Shown: positions 14,470-23,819, numbered from the stretch's first letter. The stretch is DNA of 64,000 nt from Acidimicrobiaceae bacterium (GCA_020637235.1 JACJWG010000018.1:1-64000), one strand, 5' to 3'. The notes: a model not told the origin generated them from the sequence alone. A program made the numbers and translations.

Positions 14470-15915
14470 GTGTTCGCAACAACGGTGGCGGGTGACGTGC
14501 AGGGACTTCACGTCGAAGGTGTTGTCAGGTTCTCGGGCGTTCCGTACGCGGAGAGCCCTGTCGGCGTTCGCCGCTTCGCTCCGCCGGTGCCTCGATGGCC
14601 GTGGACCGGCGTCCTCGATGCGACGCGGTTCGGCCCGCGGCCGCCGCAGCCGGCGATGGCCACGGTGTTCGACACCGGCGCCGATCCGGGCCCGATGGAC
14701 GAGGACTGCCTGCGGGTCAACATCTACACGCCGGGCACTCGAGACCGGCGGCCGGTGATGGTGTGGTTCCACGGGGGCGGGCTCGCGTTCGGCTCGGCGA
14801 ACGAGTACGACGGATCGAACTTGGCACGCAACCACGACGTCGTCGTCGTCACGGTCGGCTTCCGTCTCGGTCTCCTCGGTTTCGCCGACCTCAGCCCGTG
14901 TGGAAGAGGGTTCGAGGGATCGGCCTCCAACGGGTTTCGCGATCAGATCCTCGCCCTGCAATGGGTACGCGCGAACATCACCGCCTTCGGTGGCGACCCG
15001 GGCAACGTGACCGTGTTCGGCCAGTCAGGCGGCGGTCTGTCGATCCTCGCGCTGCTCGGCGCACCATCGGCCGACGGTCTGTTCCACCGTGCGATCGTGC
15101 TCAGTGCCGGACCGCCGCAGCCCGAGCCGCCCGAGGTCGTCTCGATCCTCGGCGGCACCCTCGACGCCGAACCCACCGATCTGCCTCGCCGGCTCCGAGA
15201 GCTCCCGGTCGAGCGGATCATCGAGCTCCAACAAGGCATCGGTTTCACCGCAGGCGGATCCGTCGACGGCACCGTCGTCACCCGATTCCCGGTCGACGCG
15301 ATCCACCATCACGGCGCGGCCGGCGTCCCGATCGTCATCGGCACCACACGCGACGAAGGGACCTTGCTCACCTCGATGATGGCCGAGCTGCGTCCGGCCG
15401 TCCTCCGCATCATCGCCGAAGGCCTCGCCGCAGGAACCTTCGAAGGCGCGGACCCCGGCCCCTACCTCTCACGGCTCGACGCCGAGATCGACGGCGACGT
15501 CGAGTTCCACACCCGGGTCTGGACCGACCACTTCCGACGAACCGCGACCCGTGTCGCCGAAGCAGCCTGCGCCGCAGGACCAGGGGGCTGGCTCTACCGA
15601 TTCGATCTCGAACCGACCGGCGTCCTCGCCGACGAGCTCGGCGTCACGCACGCAGCCGACCTCGGCTTCGTCTTCGACACCCTCCGGCCGGCTGCCGGCC
15701 CCGACCTCTACGACACCACGCTGCCCAGCGTGCGCGCCACCGCCGGCCGGTGGTCGGCCACGCTCGCATCATTCGCACGGCACGGCCATCCCAACGACCT
15801 CCAGCCCGGCTGGCCCCGGCACCTGCCGGACCGGACGTGCCTCGTCGTCGACCAGACGGACCGCATCGAACACGACATCGACCGAGACCTCCAGCACACC
15901 TGGGGTGACCGCTGA
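14470..15915 (+). CDS. Carboxylesterase, type B
   Basis: 481 residues of the type B carboxylesterase/para-nitrobenzyl esterase family. It has the N-terminal block FSGVPYAESPVGVRRF, the oxyanion hole WFHGGGLAFGS, and EDCLRVNIYTP. The nucleophile elbow is FGQSGGG (Ser), a small change from the usual GESAGG. The catalytic Glu is probably in GTTRDEGTL and the His in FARHGHPN. It hydrolyses carboxylic esters, substrate unknown. The start is GTG at 14470 with GGAGG 4 bases upstream. The gene directly follows the tetR gene and its palindromic operator. Confidence 0.9.
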   Translation: MFATTVAGDVQGLHVEGVVRFSGVPYAESPVGVRRFAPPVPRWPWTGVLDATRFGPRPPQPAMATVFDTGADPGPMDEDCLRVNIYTPGTRDRRPVMVWFHGGGLAFGSANEYDGSNLARNHDVVVVTVGFRLGLLGFADLSPCGRGFEGSASNGFRDQILALQWVRANITAFGGDPGNVTVFGQSGGGLSILALLGAPSADGLFHRAIVLSAGPPQPEPPEVVSILGGTLDAEPTDLPRRLRELPVERIIELQQGIGFTAGGSVDGTVVTRFPVDAIHHHGAAGVPIVIGTTRDEGTLLTSMMAELRPAVLRIIAEGLAAGTFEGADPGPYLSRLDAEIDGDVEFHTRVWTDHFRRTATRVAEAACAAGPGGWLYRFDLEPTGVLADELGVTHAADLGFVFDTLRPAAGPDLYDTTLPSVRATAGRWSATLASFARHGHPNDLQPGWPRHLPDRTCLVVDQTDRIEHDIDRDLQHTWGDR

Positions 15916-16001
15916 CACCCGACCCACCGAAGCGCTGACGACGTCCCGTCGTGGCATGCGCCGACGCGGAGTCGTACACCGCAGGCGAGGCGACCGCCGT
16001 G

Positions 16002-16048
16002 CGTCGGGTGCGCTCGAGATCGCTGGGCGACCTCGAACGCACCAGACG
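16002..16048. repeat. 47-nt hairpin repeat, copy B
   Basis: A second copy of the hairpin at 6471-6517, with 22-nt arms (16002-16023 and 16027-16048), three mismatched or G-U positions and a TGG loop. It sits between the convergent esterase and SAP-domain genes, just as copy A sits between two convergent genes. Confidence 0.7.
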
Positions 16049-16069
16049 GGCCGAGGTCGCGGGTTCGTC

Positions 16070-16615
16070 TCACCCGATGGGAGGTCGTTGGTCTGCTGGG
16101 AGGGAGCGGTGTGCGGCCCAGGCCGTACGGCACTGGGCTGCAGTGCCCCCGGGGTTGGCCGCGTGCCAGGCGCGGGTGAACTGGTTGAACTCGAGACTCT
16201 CCGACGGGGCGGGCAGCGGAGAGCCGACGGTTCGGTGCCAATGCTCGACCGCGTCGCCCAACGTTGCGCCCCCAGCGAGCAGGAAGGCGCGCATGTGTCC
16301 GTTGAACCGGAAGCCCGGCCCGATCTCGGCCATGAAGAACGCGCGCAGCTCCTGGGTGGACCTCTGCCCTGTCGGGATCATCGTCGACAGCGTGAGCGGG
16401 CCGTCGAGCGGGGGGCTCGTCGGCCGGCGCCGGGGCGATTCGGGGGTTGGTCGCCCGGCGAGCCGTGCTGCGATGCGTGAGGTGAGGTCGGCCTTCGGCC
16501 CGATCGCGCTGAGGCCCAGGCTCCGGGCGAAGGGCTGGAGCTCGGCCATGGTCCAGTACCACCGACGGAACTCGTGCTCGGTGAGCGTCGGGCCGAGCGA
16601 GGGGCGATCGGACAT
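16070..16615 (-). CDS. SAP-domain / DUF6434-like protein
   Basis: 181 residues. Residues about 10-55 (LTEHEFRRWYWTMAELQPFA then RSLGLSAIGPKADLTSRI) are a SAP-type helix-extended loop-helix. This is followed by a Pro-rich linker and a C-terminal domain from about 80 (FFMAEIGPGFRFNGHMRAFL ... YRTAWAAHR-like end) as in DUF6434 proteins. SAP modules often bind DNA. The role is unknown. The ATG at 16615 matches the start of the family; longer upstream frames overlap the small gene at 16741. Confidence 0.75.
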   Translation of the reverse strand: MSDRPSLGPTLTEHEFRRWYWTMAELQPFARSLGLSAIGPKADLTSRIAARLAGRPTPESPRRRPTSPPLDGPLTLSTMIPTGQRSTQELRAFFMAEIGPGFRFNGHMRAFLLAGGATLGDAVEHWHRTVGSPLPAPSESLEFNQFTRAWHAANPGGTAAQCRTAWAAHRSLPADQRPPIG

Positions 16616-16740
16616 CGGCGTGACAGGAGTGGTCGAGGCGTCGCGACTCGGCGGCCCGTCACCGGCAGCGGCGCCGGTCGAGCCGCGGGTCCGGCGGACG
16701 GCACGGTGCGGTCCGCCGCCACCTCGACGCATCAGTTCGT

Positions 16741-16932
16741 TCACGGCCCGAGCAGTTCGCCCCGCGCAGCCAACGCCTCGTCGATGATGCGAAGCGCCCG
16801 TGGTCCGACGCCATGCAGCCCGAGCAGCGCCGTTCGACTCTGCTCGGCGAGCTGGTCGATGCGCGTCACGCCGATCGATGCGAGCGCCCGCGTGGCCGGC
16901 GCTCCGATCCGAGGAAGGTCGTCTCCCGCCAT
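16741..16932 (-). CDS. Small helix-hairpin-helix protein
   Basis: About 63 residues (MAGDDLPRIGAPATRALASI ... LHGVGPRALRIIDEALAARG). Two helix-hairpin-helix units, RIGAPATRAL and GLHGVGPRAL, resemble the DNA-binding fold of the RNA polymerase alpha C-terminal domain. Small free-standing proteins of this type are common in actinobacteria, with unknown role. An ATG at 16971 would add 13 residues. Confidence 0.65.
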   Translation of the reverse strand: MAGDDLPRIGAPATRALASIGVTRIDQLAEQSRTALLGLHGVGPRALRIIDEALAARGELLGP

Positions 16933-17030
16933 CGGCCCATCGTCGCACGCGACGCGCAGCCGTGGTGGCACCTCGTCCCGGCTTCGCGTGCAGCAACGAC
17001 GGCGTGGGGCTTGCGTCGACCAAGGTTCTG

Positions 17031-17056
17031 TGGTTCATTAGTCAACTAATGAACCA
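17031..17056. promoter_or_regulatory. 26-bp palindromic operator of the GntR/YtrA-type regulator
   Basis: TGGTTCATTAGT, a 2-bp spacer and ACTAATGAACCA form a perfect inverted repeat with 12-bp arms. It ends 12 bp before the start of the GntR-like gene, so it probably overlaps the promoter. It is clearly AT-richer than its surroundings. The regulator next to it is the natural binder. Confidence 0.82.
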
Positions 17057-17068
17057 GGGAAGCCGTCC

Positions 17069-17458
17069 ATGAGTGCGGGTGCGGCGTTCGACGATCGCAC
17101 CGCCATCTACCGGCAGATCGCCGATCGACTTCGCGACGACATCGCCCGCAGCGTCCTGTCCGATGACGCCCAGGTCATGTCGACCAACCAGTACGCGGCC
17201 TTCCACCGCATCAACCCGGCGACGGTCGCGAAGGCGTTCCAGGAGCTGGTGGACGACGGCTTGCTCTACAAACGGCGCGGTGTGGGCATGTTCGTCACGC
17301 CCGGCTCGGGGGAGCGCCTGCGCGACGAGCGGCGTTCGCGCTTCGTGCTCGACGTGCTCGGGCCGGTGCTCGACGAGGCCGAACGCCTCGCCATCCCCGT
17401 CGACGACATCCTCGCCGTCATCCGTGCGAGGTCCACCACTGCGAAAGGTCGACCATGA
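17069..17458 (+). CDS. GntR-family regulator, YtrA subfamily
   Basis: 129 residues. The winged-helix domain fills the first 75 residues (IYRQIADRLRDDIARSVLS, INPATVAKAFQELVDDGLLY then KRRGVGMFVTPG). The short C-terminal tail, without a large ligand domain, is typical of the YtrA subfamily, whose genes usually lie in front of ABC transporters. The start ATG lies 12 bp after a perfect 26-bp palindrome. The 3' end overlaps the ABC ATPase gene by ATGA, so the two are translationally coupled. It is probably an autorepressor of this operon. Confidence 0.92.
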   Translation: MSAGAAFDDRTAIYRQIADRLRDDIARSVLSDDAQVMSTNQYAAFHRINPATVAKAFQELVDDGLLYKRRGVGMFVTPGSGERLRDERRSRFVLDVLGPVLDEAERLAIPVDDILAVIRARSTTAKGRP

Positions 17459-18372
17459 GCAGCTCGACATCTCTCACCGAACCCACACCCGGCGGCCATG
17501 CCCTCGAGTTGCGCGACGTGACCGTTCGATTCGGTTCCACGCTCGCCGTCGATGCCGTGACGACGACCATCCCGGCGGGTGCGATCGTCGGCCTTCTGGG
17601 CCGCAACGGCGCCGGCAAGTCGACACTGCTGCGCACGCTCGCTGCGCATCGCCGGCCCTCGGACGGCACCGTCCGCGTCGCCGGTGAAGACCCGTACGAG
17701 CACGAACGGCTGATGGCGGACCTCTGTCTCGTGCGCCACGACGGCGACTTCAACCTCGACGTCTCCGTCGCCGACAGCATCGCCATCGCCGCGGCGTTGC
17801 GGCCTCACTGGGACGGGGCCACGCTCGACCGGCTGATGGAACGATTCCGGCTCCAGTCGAACCGCACCAAGGTCGGCGCGCTGTCGCTCGGCCAGCGAGC
17901 CGCGCTCGCCGTGTCGATCGGCATCGCCACACGATCGCCGGTCACGATGTTCGACGAGCCACACCTCGGCCTCGACGCCCCGTCTCGATACGCGTTCTAC
18001 GACGAGTTGCTCGCCACCTACATCGCGATGCCGCGCACGATCATCGTGTCCACCCACCTGATCGACGAGGTGGCATCGTTGTTGGAGCACGTGCTCATCA
18101 TCGATCGGGGCGCCCTGCTCGTCCACGAGCCTGCCGACGAACTCCGCACGAGAGGTCTCGAGCTCACCGGGCCCTCGGCCGCGGTCGACGAGATCACCGG
18201 CGGGATGGCGGTGCTGTCGTCGCGCACGTTGGGGCCGACGACGTCAGCCGTGGTGTTCGGCGAGGACCATGGCGACCTGCAGGACCGGGCAGCCGCCGCC
18301 GGTGTGGAGGTCGGCCCGATCCCACTTCAAGACCTCTTCGTCGCGATGACCAGTCAGGAGTCCGTTCGATGA
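17455..18372 (+). CDS. ABC transporter ATP-binding protein
   Basis: 305 residues. Walker A is GLLGRNGAGKSTLLR, Walker B is VTMFDEPHLGLD, and the switch His is in IIVSTHLIDEV. The signature loop reads LSLGQRAAL rather than LSGGQ, a known variant in this subgroup. The C-terminal extension after about residue 225 is typical of YtrB-like ATPases. It overlaps the regulator by ATGA upstream and the permease by ATGA downstream. The substrate is unknown; YtrA-regulated exporters often deal with antibiotics or membrane stress. Confidence 0.93.
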   Translation: MSSSTSLTEPTPGGHALELRDVTVRFGSTLAVDAVTTTIPAGAIVGLLGRNGAGKSTLLRTLAAHRRPSDGTVRVAGEDPYEHERLMADLCLVRHDGDFNLDVSVADSIAIAAALRPHWDGATLDRLMERFRLQSNRTKVGALSLGQRAALAVSIGIATRSPVTMFDEPHLGLDAPSRYAFYDELLATYIAMPRTIIVSTHLIDEVASLLEHVLIIDRGALLVHEPADELRTRGLELTGPSAAVDEITGGMAVLSSRTLGPTTSAVVFGEDHGDLQDRAAAAGVEVGPIPLQDLFVAMTSQESVR

Positions 18373-19130
18373 CGACCGACACGCACACCATCACCCCGAC
18401 GTCCGATCCGGTGCGATCGCCTCGCCGACGCGCCGGCGAGTCCGCCCAGATCGTCGTCTTCGGCACCGTCGCCTGGTTGGGCTACGTGTGGCTGGCGGCG
18501 ACGATCGTGTACGCGATCGTCCTCGCCTGCGTCGTTCGCTGGGGCAGCCTCGACACCTCCCTCTGGCGGCCGCTGGCCTCCGGATGGCAGCAGTACGTGG
18601 TGCTGGCCGCCGGTGTCACCGTCAGCACGACCTTCCTGCGCATGCTGGTGCGCAACGGTGCCACGCGGCGAATGTTGTCGATCGCCGCCACGGTGACGAT
18701 GTCGGCGATCGCTGCCGCACTCGCCATCTGGAACATGGCCGGGTTCGCGATCGAGAAGGTCGTGTACGACGCGAACGACTGGCCGCAGACGCTGCCGACC
18801 GACGCGGTGATCGGCTGGAACGATCTGCCCCGGATCGCCCTCGACAATGCGCTGGTCGTGGCTGTGTACTACAGCACCGGCTGGATCATCGGCTGCTGCT
18901 ACACCCGCTGGGGCGCGCTCGCCGGCACCGCACTGCTGCTCCCGGCGGTGGTGCCGGCGGCAGCGATGGAGTTCCTCGTCACGCCCGGCTTCGCCGGAGT
19001 GAACATCGACGTGATCGCTTCATGGCGACCGCACCCTCATCCTGTCGTCACCATCGTGGCGGGCGGTGCGCTGCTGGCTGCATCTGTGTACGTCGCGCAC
19101 CGCCTGACCCGCGGTGCTCCCGTGCGTTGA
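18369..19130 (+). CDS. ABC transporter permease subunit
   Basis: 253 residues with about six hydrophobic segments, including GYVWLAATIVYAIVLACV (about 38-55), a pair at about 70-125, a pair at about 160-205, and one at the C-terminus (VTIVAGGALLAASVYVAH). No family motif is clear, but size, topology and the ATGA overlap with the ATPase gene make it the membrane partner of that ATPase. Confidence 0.85.
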   Translation: MTTDTHTITPTSDPVRSPRRRAGESAQIVVFGTVAWLGYVWLAATIVYAIVLACVVRWGSLDTSLWRPLASGWQQYVVLAAGVTVSTTFLRMLVRNGATRRMLSIAATVTMSAIAAALAIWNMAGFAIEKVVYDANDWPQTLPTDAVIGWNDLPRIALDNALVVAVYYSTGWIIGCCYTRWGALAGTALLLPAVVPAAAMEFLVTPGFAGVNIDVIASWRPHPHPVVTIVAGGALLAASVYVAHRLTRGAPVR

Positions 19131-19247
19131 CGAAGGCGGGGATTCGCAGCGCCTCGCTCGATCATCGACACAACGATCCCCGATCGAGACCGCTGACCCA
19201 CCTCGCGCTGCGTCGTCCACGAGCACAGGGTCTGCACGTCCACGACC

Positions 19248-19724
19248 TCAGTTCGGCGGGGCGACGTCCATGTCGTAGGTGATCCACGTGGTCCGTGTCG
19301 CTGCTCGGTCGTAGATGGAGCGAGCTCGGTAGTTGTCGTCGGCGGTCGTCCATCGGACGACGGGCCACCCGCGTGCGACGGCGAGGTGTCGGAGGAAGGC
19401 GAACACGGCCTCCACCGCGCCGGCACCGCGTACGGACGGGTCGACGAACAGATCGTCCAGATAACCGTTCACCGTGGCCCGCAACGGCCGCACCCATTCG
19501 CGCAGGTGCGCGAGCCCCATCGGCTCGCCGATCTCGGTACCTGCGGCATCGAGTTCGACCGCGACGTACGCTTCGATCACGGCGGTGTCGTGGATCCAGC
19601 CCCAGATCTCGCGTGCCTGTTCGTCGGACAGGTGGCGACCGTAGAACTCGGCGTAGCCGCGGAAGAGACGAGCCCACGGCTCGTACTCGTCGACTCGGAC
19701 GGGTCGGACGGTCCAGGTGCGCAT
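19248..19724 (-). CDS. GNAT-family acetyltransferase
   Basis: 158 residues from the ATG at 19724 (MRTWTVRPVRVDEYEPWARL). The acetyl-CoA-binding motif A is in YLDDLFVDPSVRGAGAVEAV (R/Q-x-x-G-x-G/A), and motif B lies near RWTTADDNYRARSIYDR, where the Tyr is the usual proton donor. It transfers an acetyl group from acetyl-CoA to an unknown amine. It is convergent with the ABC permease gene. Confidence 0.88.
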   Translation of the reverse strand: MRTWTVRPVRVDEYEPWARLFRGYAEFYGRHLSDEQAREIWGWIHDTAVIEAYVAVELDAAGTEIGEPMGLAHLREWVRPLRATVNGYLDDLFVDPSVRGAGAVEAVFAFLRHLAVARGWPVVRWTTADDNYRARSIYDRAATRTTWITYDMDVAPPN

Positions 19725-19772
19725 CGGCGCACGGTACACAGCACGTCCGGATGCGACCTGCGAGATTTCCAC

Positions 19773-19796
19773 GCACCCGCACCCGCACCCGCACCC
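19773..19796 (+). repeat. 6-bp tandem repeat (GCACCC x4)
   Basis: Four exact copies of GCACCC followed by a partial copy lie between the divergent acetyltransferase and pentapeptide-lipoprotein genes. Such a short repeat could change length by slippage and so alter promoter spacing. Confidence 0.6.
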
Positions 19797-19848
19797 GCAT
19801 CGCTGGCAGGGGCACAGCTATCATCGAGGCGATGCGTGATCGGGTGGA

Positions 19849-22065
19849 GTGCTCGGTTTGAGCCGAGGCACAGGGCGACCTCGTCGGGTCGCCGCTGGCC
19901 TCGCCGCTCTGCTCGTACTGGTCGGGTGTTCCGGCAGCGGTTCCTCGGCGCCGGCCACCACGGCCATGTCCACCCCCGTCTCGTCCGCCCCCGTCTCATC
20001 CGCCGATGTCGAAGCGGCTGCCGACACGACGACCACCGCGGCCGTCGAGCGCACCACGACGACCGTTCCTCCGACGCCCGTGCCGCTCGGGGTCCGCTGG
20101 ACCGAAACGACGACGCTCGCCCACGGCGTGAAAGGCATCCAGGGCGAACGGTTGGTCCAGCTCGGCGACGAGCTCTGGGCGATGGTCGACCTGCTGGACG
20201 CAACCCTCACCTTCGTGTCTCGCGACGGCGGGGCGACCTTCGCCGACGTGCAGATCGCACCGCCTCAGCAGGGATCGACACACGTGACGGGCATCCTGCG
20301 GCGGCCCGACGGCGGCTACCTCGCCTACGGATCACTCGGTACGAACTGCTACTCGCAGGATCAGCTCACCGAGGGCTACCTCGGCTTCCAGATCTGCCTC
20401 CGCTCGACCGGGATGACCTGGGTGTCCGACGATGGTGCTGCGTGGGAGCAGATCGAGCCCTCCGGCCTCGCCGGTCCGGGCGACAGCGTCTTCAGGCTGA
20501 TCGGCATGGTTTCGACGCCCAGCGGGTACGTCGCCGCCGCCACGATCGCATCGCTCGACTGGCACTCCCGGCTGTACACGTCGCCCGACGGCCGTGCGTG
20601 GACGCTCGCTCGCGAGATGCGCGGCGAGGGCACGGGGCCGATGTCCATCGAATCCTTGCTCTCCGACGGCGCGAACGTGATGGTGCTCGGCGCCGAGCAC
20701 ACCTGCGCCGAGCCGCAGTCGGCGAACAACGGCTACCAGCCGGACGTCGATTTCGTGTTCCGGCCACGCGTGTACGTCGGCACGAGCGCCGACGATCTGA
20801 CGCTCGTCCCCGATGTGGACGTACCGTTCGTCCAGCTGGCCGATCCGAACGAGAACGACTGTGCCGCTCTCGACTCGTTCGACCGCGCACAGCTGCCGCG
20901 CGTCGAGCTCGGAGCCCAACGCGTCGGGGACAGGATCGCGTTGGTGGCCGACCCCGATCCGGGTACTGGCGACCGGCCCTCCGAAGACGAGCAGGCCTCC
21001 GGTGGCCGGCGGCAGGTGGCGTTCCTCGTCGCCGGAGCGTGGCAGGCGACCTCGATCGACCAGGTGCCGATCCTCGACCGTGACCGCACGTCGTCGCACG
21101 TCGTGGCCGCTCCCGGCACGCCGACCGGCTTTTCGATCGTCGAGGTCGACGACGGACGCAGACTCCAGGTCCACGCCCGGCTGACCGCCGACTCGGGAGA
21201 TGGAGTGCCGGCTTTCGTAGCGGTGGAGCAACCGTTCGTGGCGGACTCGATCGGCGATGTGATCGGTGTGGGCACGACGCTCGTCGCCATCGGCGACCGT
21301 ACGTCGACGTCCGGCCTCAGCAGTACACACCCCTTCCAGGTGCCCCGAGACGTGGTGCTCTGGACGTCCGTCGAGACCTCCGGCGAGCCGGACTCGGTGT
21401 GCGACCTCGCGCCCGGCGGATCATGCCGGTTCGGCGACCTGTCGACGGTGGCGGGATACCCCGACTTCTCCGGGCGTGACCTGGCGGGCGTCGACCTCGC
21501 CTCGGCCGACCTGGGGGAGTCGAACTTCGACGGCGCCGTCCTGGTCGGCGCAGTGATGTGGTCCGCAACGGGGTCGGCGGCTTCGTTCGTCGGCGCCGAC
21601 CTGAGCGGTGCCCAACTGCAGTACGGCGACCTCGGGTCCGTCGCCGGCGCCGACCTGAGCGGCGCGAATCTCACCGATGCGCGTGTGGACGATGCCACCG
21701 GCGCAATTCTCGTCGGTGCCGTGCTGCGAGGCACGTCGTTGCCGCTGACGGCACCGACCGATCTGGTGGGTGCGCTCACGGCCGGCGTGAGACTCGAGTT
21801 GAGCGCCGACCACGAGTGGTCGCTCGGGGGGCTCGACCTCTCCGATGCGTCGATCGATGCGATGTTCACCGACGCGAGGACGACCGTCCGCATCGTCGAT
21901 CTCGCAGGCTCCGTCCTCGAATGGGCGAACTTCTCGCGCGCCGACCTCACGGGTGCCGACGTGACCGGGATCGATCTGTCGAAGACGGTGTTCGACGACG
22001 CCAGCCTGTGCCCCGACGGTCTCCCGCCGGCGACAGAGTCCTACTCGGGGGGATGCGACCGCTGA
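19849..22065 (+). CDS. Secreted lipoprotein with C-terminal pentapeptide repeats
   Basis: 738 residues. The signal peptide ends in a good lipobox, LLVLVGC. A long Ser/Thr/Ala linker follows. Residues about 90-500 form an all-beta region with repeated sialidase/BNR-like Asp-box elements (VSRDGGATF, WVSDDGAAWEQI, YTSPDGRAWT), suggesting a beta-propeller. From about 535 to 725 the sequence shows A(D/N)LxG pentapeptide repeats (GADLSGAQL, GADLSGANL, RADLTGADV), a right-handed beta-helix. It is anchored on the outside of the membrane. The function is unknown. The start is GTG at 19849. Confidence 0.82.
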   Translation: MLGLSRGTGRPRRVAAGLAALLVLVGCSGSGSSAPATTAMSTPVSSAPVSSADVEAAADTTTTAAVERTTTTVPPTPVPLGVRWTETTTLAHGVKGIQGERLVQLGDELWAMVDLLDATLTFVSRDGGATFADVQIAPPQQGSTHVTGILRRPDGGYLAYGSLGTNCYSQDQLTEGYLGFQICLRSTGMTWVSDDGAAWEQIEPSGLAGPGDSVFRLIGMVSTPSGYVAAATIASLDWHSRLYTSPDGRAWTLAREMRGEGTGPMSIESLLSDGANVMVLGAEHTCAEPQSANNGYQPDVDFVFRPRVYVGTSADDLTLVPDVDVPFVQLADPNENDCAALDSFDRAQLPRVELGAQRVGDRIALVADPDPGTGDRPSEDEQASGGRRQVAFLVAGAWQATSIDQVPILDRDRTSSHVVAAPGTPTGFSIVEVDDGRRLQVHARLTADSGDGVPAFVAVEQPFVADSIGDVIGVGTTLVAIGDRTSTSGLSSTHPFQVPRDVVLWTSVETSGEPDSVCDLAPGGSCRFGDLSTVAGYPDFSGRDLAGVDLASADLGESNFDGAVLVGAVMWSATGSAASFVGADLSGAQLQYGDLGSVAGADLSGANLTDARVDDATGAILVGAVLRGTSLPLTAPTDLVGALTAGVRLELSADHEWSLGGLDLSDASIDAMFTDARTTVRIVDLAGSVLEWANFSRADLTGADVTGIDLSKTVFDDASLCPDGLPPATESYSGGCDR

Positions 22066-22136
22066 GCGGCACTGCCTGCGGCCGACGGCATCGAACGCCC
22101 GAGACGCCTGCTCGGAGCCGATGTGCTGGGAATGGC

Positions 22137-22487
22137 TCAGGCCGAAGTCGTGTCGAGGTGTTGGAGCAGTTCGTGGGCGGCGAGTTCGATCTCCTTGTGT
22201 CGCCACTCGCCGGCGCGGTAGACGCAGGCGATCAATCCGCTGCGATGCACGCGACGGAAGTCGCCGAACACGAACCCGTGCCGGGCCTTGGTCTCGTCGT
22301 TCGCGCCGACGGTGAGGCCGAGGTGCCATGCGCCGTACTCGTCCCAGGTGTGACGATCGAGGTAGGTGTTCTCGTCGTCGGCCGATGGCTGCACCGCGCC
22401 CCAGTCGCTCTCGAGCACGTACTGCCGCGCATCGATGAGCCGTCGAGCATGGGCGACCGCTGCCTGATTCACCTCGTACGAGGCCAT
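22137..22487 (-). CDS. Conserved hypothetical protein
   Basis: 116 residues from the ATG at 22487 (MASYEVNQAAVAHARRLIDA), with GAAGGGAG seven bases upstream. The sequence YVLESDWGAVQPSADDENTY ... WHLGLTVGANDETKARHGFV looks like a compact cytosolic protein. I recall similar short actinobacterial proteins without known function. No catalytic motif is evident. Confidence 0.65.
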   Translation of the reverse strand: MASYEVNQAAVAHARRLIDARQYVLESDWGAVQPSADDENTYLDRHTWDEYGAWHLGLTVGANDETKARHGFVFGDFRRVHRSGLIACVYRAGEWRHKEIELAAHELLQHLDTTSA

Positions 22488-22664
22488 GGCTGCTCCCTTC
22501 GACGAGGTGTCTGGGTGCGTGGTGCTCCTGTCACGTGGTTGGAGTGCCCGCGACGACCTGCGGCAAGACGCCGCGCCATCGACGCCGTGCGACGCCTGGT
22601 CGCACCGTCCGTGACCGCTCGCATCGTTCAGGCGGCGGTCGGCTCGGCGCCGGCCCACCGCGCC

Positions 22665-23639
22665 TCAGGACGGAACGGAGGATCCCTCCGACTTCTCCAG
22701 CTGAGCAGCCAGCCACTCGTCGAGATGCGCACGGCAGCGACGTGCGATGGCGGCGCCCGGCGTCATCAGATCGAACCCGTGCGGCGCGCCCGGGTACACG
22801 TGCAGCTCGACCGGGACTCCTGCGCGTGCCAGAGCGTTGGCATAGGCGACGTCCTCGTCGAGGAATCCGTCGAGGGCGCCGACACACACGAACGCCGGTG
22901 GCAGGCCGGACAGGTCGGTCGCACGAGCCGGCGACGCGTGGGACGGCACGTCGTCCGACCCTCGTCGACCGCCCAGATAGGCGTTCCAGCCGAAGTCGTT
23001 CGACGACGGTGGCCAGATCGGCACCTCCCACGCGCTGGACGGCGTGATCATCCGGTCGTCGAGCATCGGATAGATCAGCGCCTGGAACGCGACGTCGGGT
23101 CCGCCTCGGTCGCGGGCGAGCAACGCCAGCGCGGCCGCGAGGTTGCCGCCGGCACTCGAGCCGCCGATGCCGATCCGGTCGGGCACGATGCCGAGTTCGT
23201 GCGCGTGGTCGTGCGCCCAGCGCAGCGCCGTGTAGCAGTCCTCGAGCGGCCCGGGAAACGGACGCTCGGGAGCGAGCCCGTAGTCGACGGCGATGCCGAC
23301 GACGCCGAACCGGGGACACCAGCGGTCGAAGCGTGCGTCGTCGATCGAGTACGTCCCGGCCACGAGGCCGCCGCCGTGGCACCAGATGATCGCCGGCAGC
23401 GGTCCTTCCTCGCCGTCCTGGCGGTGCACGCGGACGGAGAACGTGAACCCGTCGCTCGAGGTGAGGGTGTGGTCGGTGCGGACGATGCCCTCGGCGCGGA
23501 CGTAGAGATCGGCCATCTGCTGCATGCGCTCGCGGGTCGCGCCCAGCGTCGACGTCGACAGCGGCGGCGTCGTGGGGAGTGCATCGAGGTACGAGCTCAC
23601 CTCGGGATCGAGCAGCGTCGCGATGGTGTCGGCATCCAT
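22665..23639 (-). CDS. Alpha/beta hydrolase (hormone-sensitive lipase type)
   Basis: 324 residues from the ATG at 23639 (MDADTIATLLDPEVSSYLDA). It has the HSL-family oxyanion motif IIWCHGGGLVAGT and the nucleophile elbow GIGGSSAGG. The acid is probably D in ALDGFLDEDV and the His is in YPGAPHGFDL. It is probably an esterase/lipase for short or medium acyl esters. The substrate is unknown. It has no clear operon partner. Confidence 0.92.
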   Translation of the reverse strand: MDADTIATLLDPEVSSYLDALPTTPPLSTSTLGATRERMQQMADLYVRAEGIVRTDHTLTSSDGFTFSVRVHRQDGEEGPLPAIIWCHGGGLVAGTYSIDDARFDRWCPRFGVVGIAVDYGLAPERPFPGPLEDCYTALRWAHDHAHELGIVPDRIGIGGSSAGGNLAAALALLARDRGGPDVAFQALIYPMLDDRMITPSSAWEVPIWPPSSNDFGWNAYLGGRRGSDDVPSHASPARATDLSGLPPAFVCVGALDGFLDEDVAYANALARAGVPVELHVYPGAPHGFDLMTPGAAIARRCRAHLDEWLAAQLEKSEGSSVPS

Positions 23640-23819
23640 CCGCGTGACCGTACCGACGCCGCTCGCGCCCCGGCGAAGTCGGCGCTGACCGCTGAAGTCG
23701 TGTTGTCGCATTCGTCCAGGACGGCAGCGGAGCCTGCGTCCTCGCCTCGGACTCACGACGAGTCCGACGATCGCGTCTCGAACTCGAGCCCCATCTGCGC
23801 ACCGGACCGAACGTCCACC

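Noticed and set aside
19773..19800. Possible CRISPR-like array
   Set aside because: It is only a 6-bp tandem repeat without spacers. No CRISPR array or cas gene was seen in the window.
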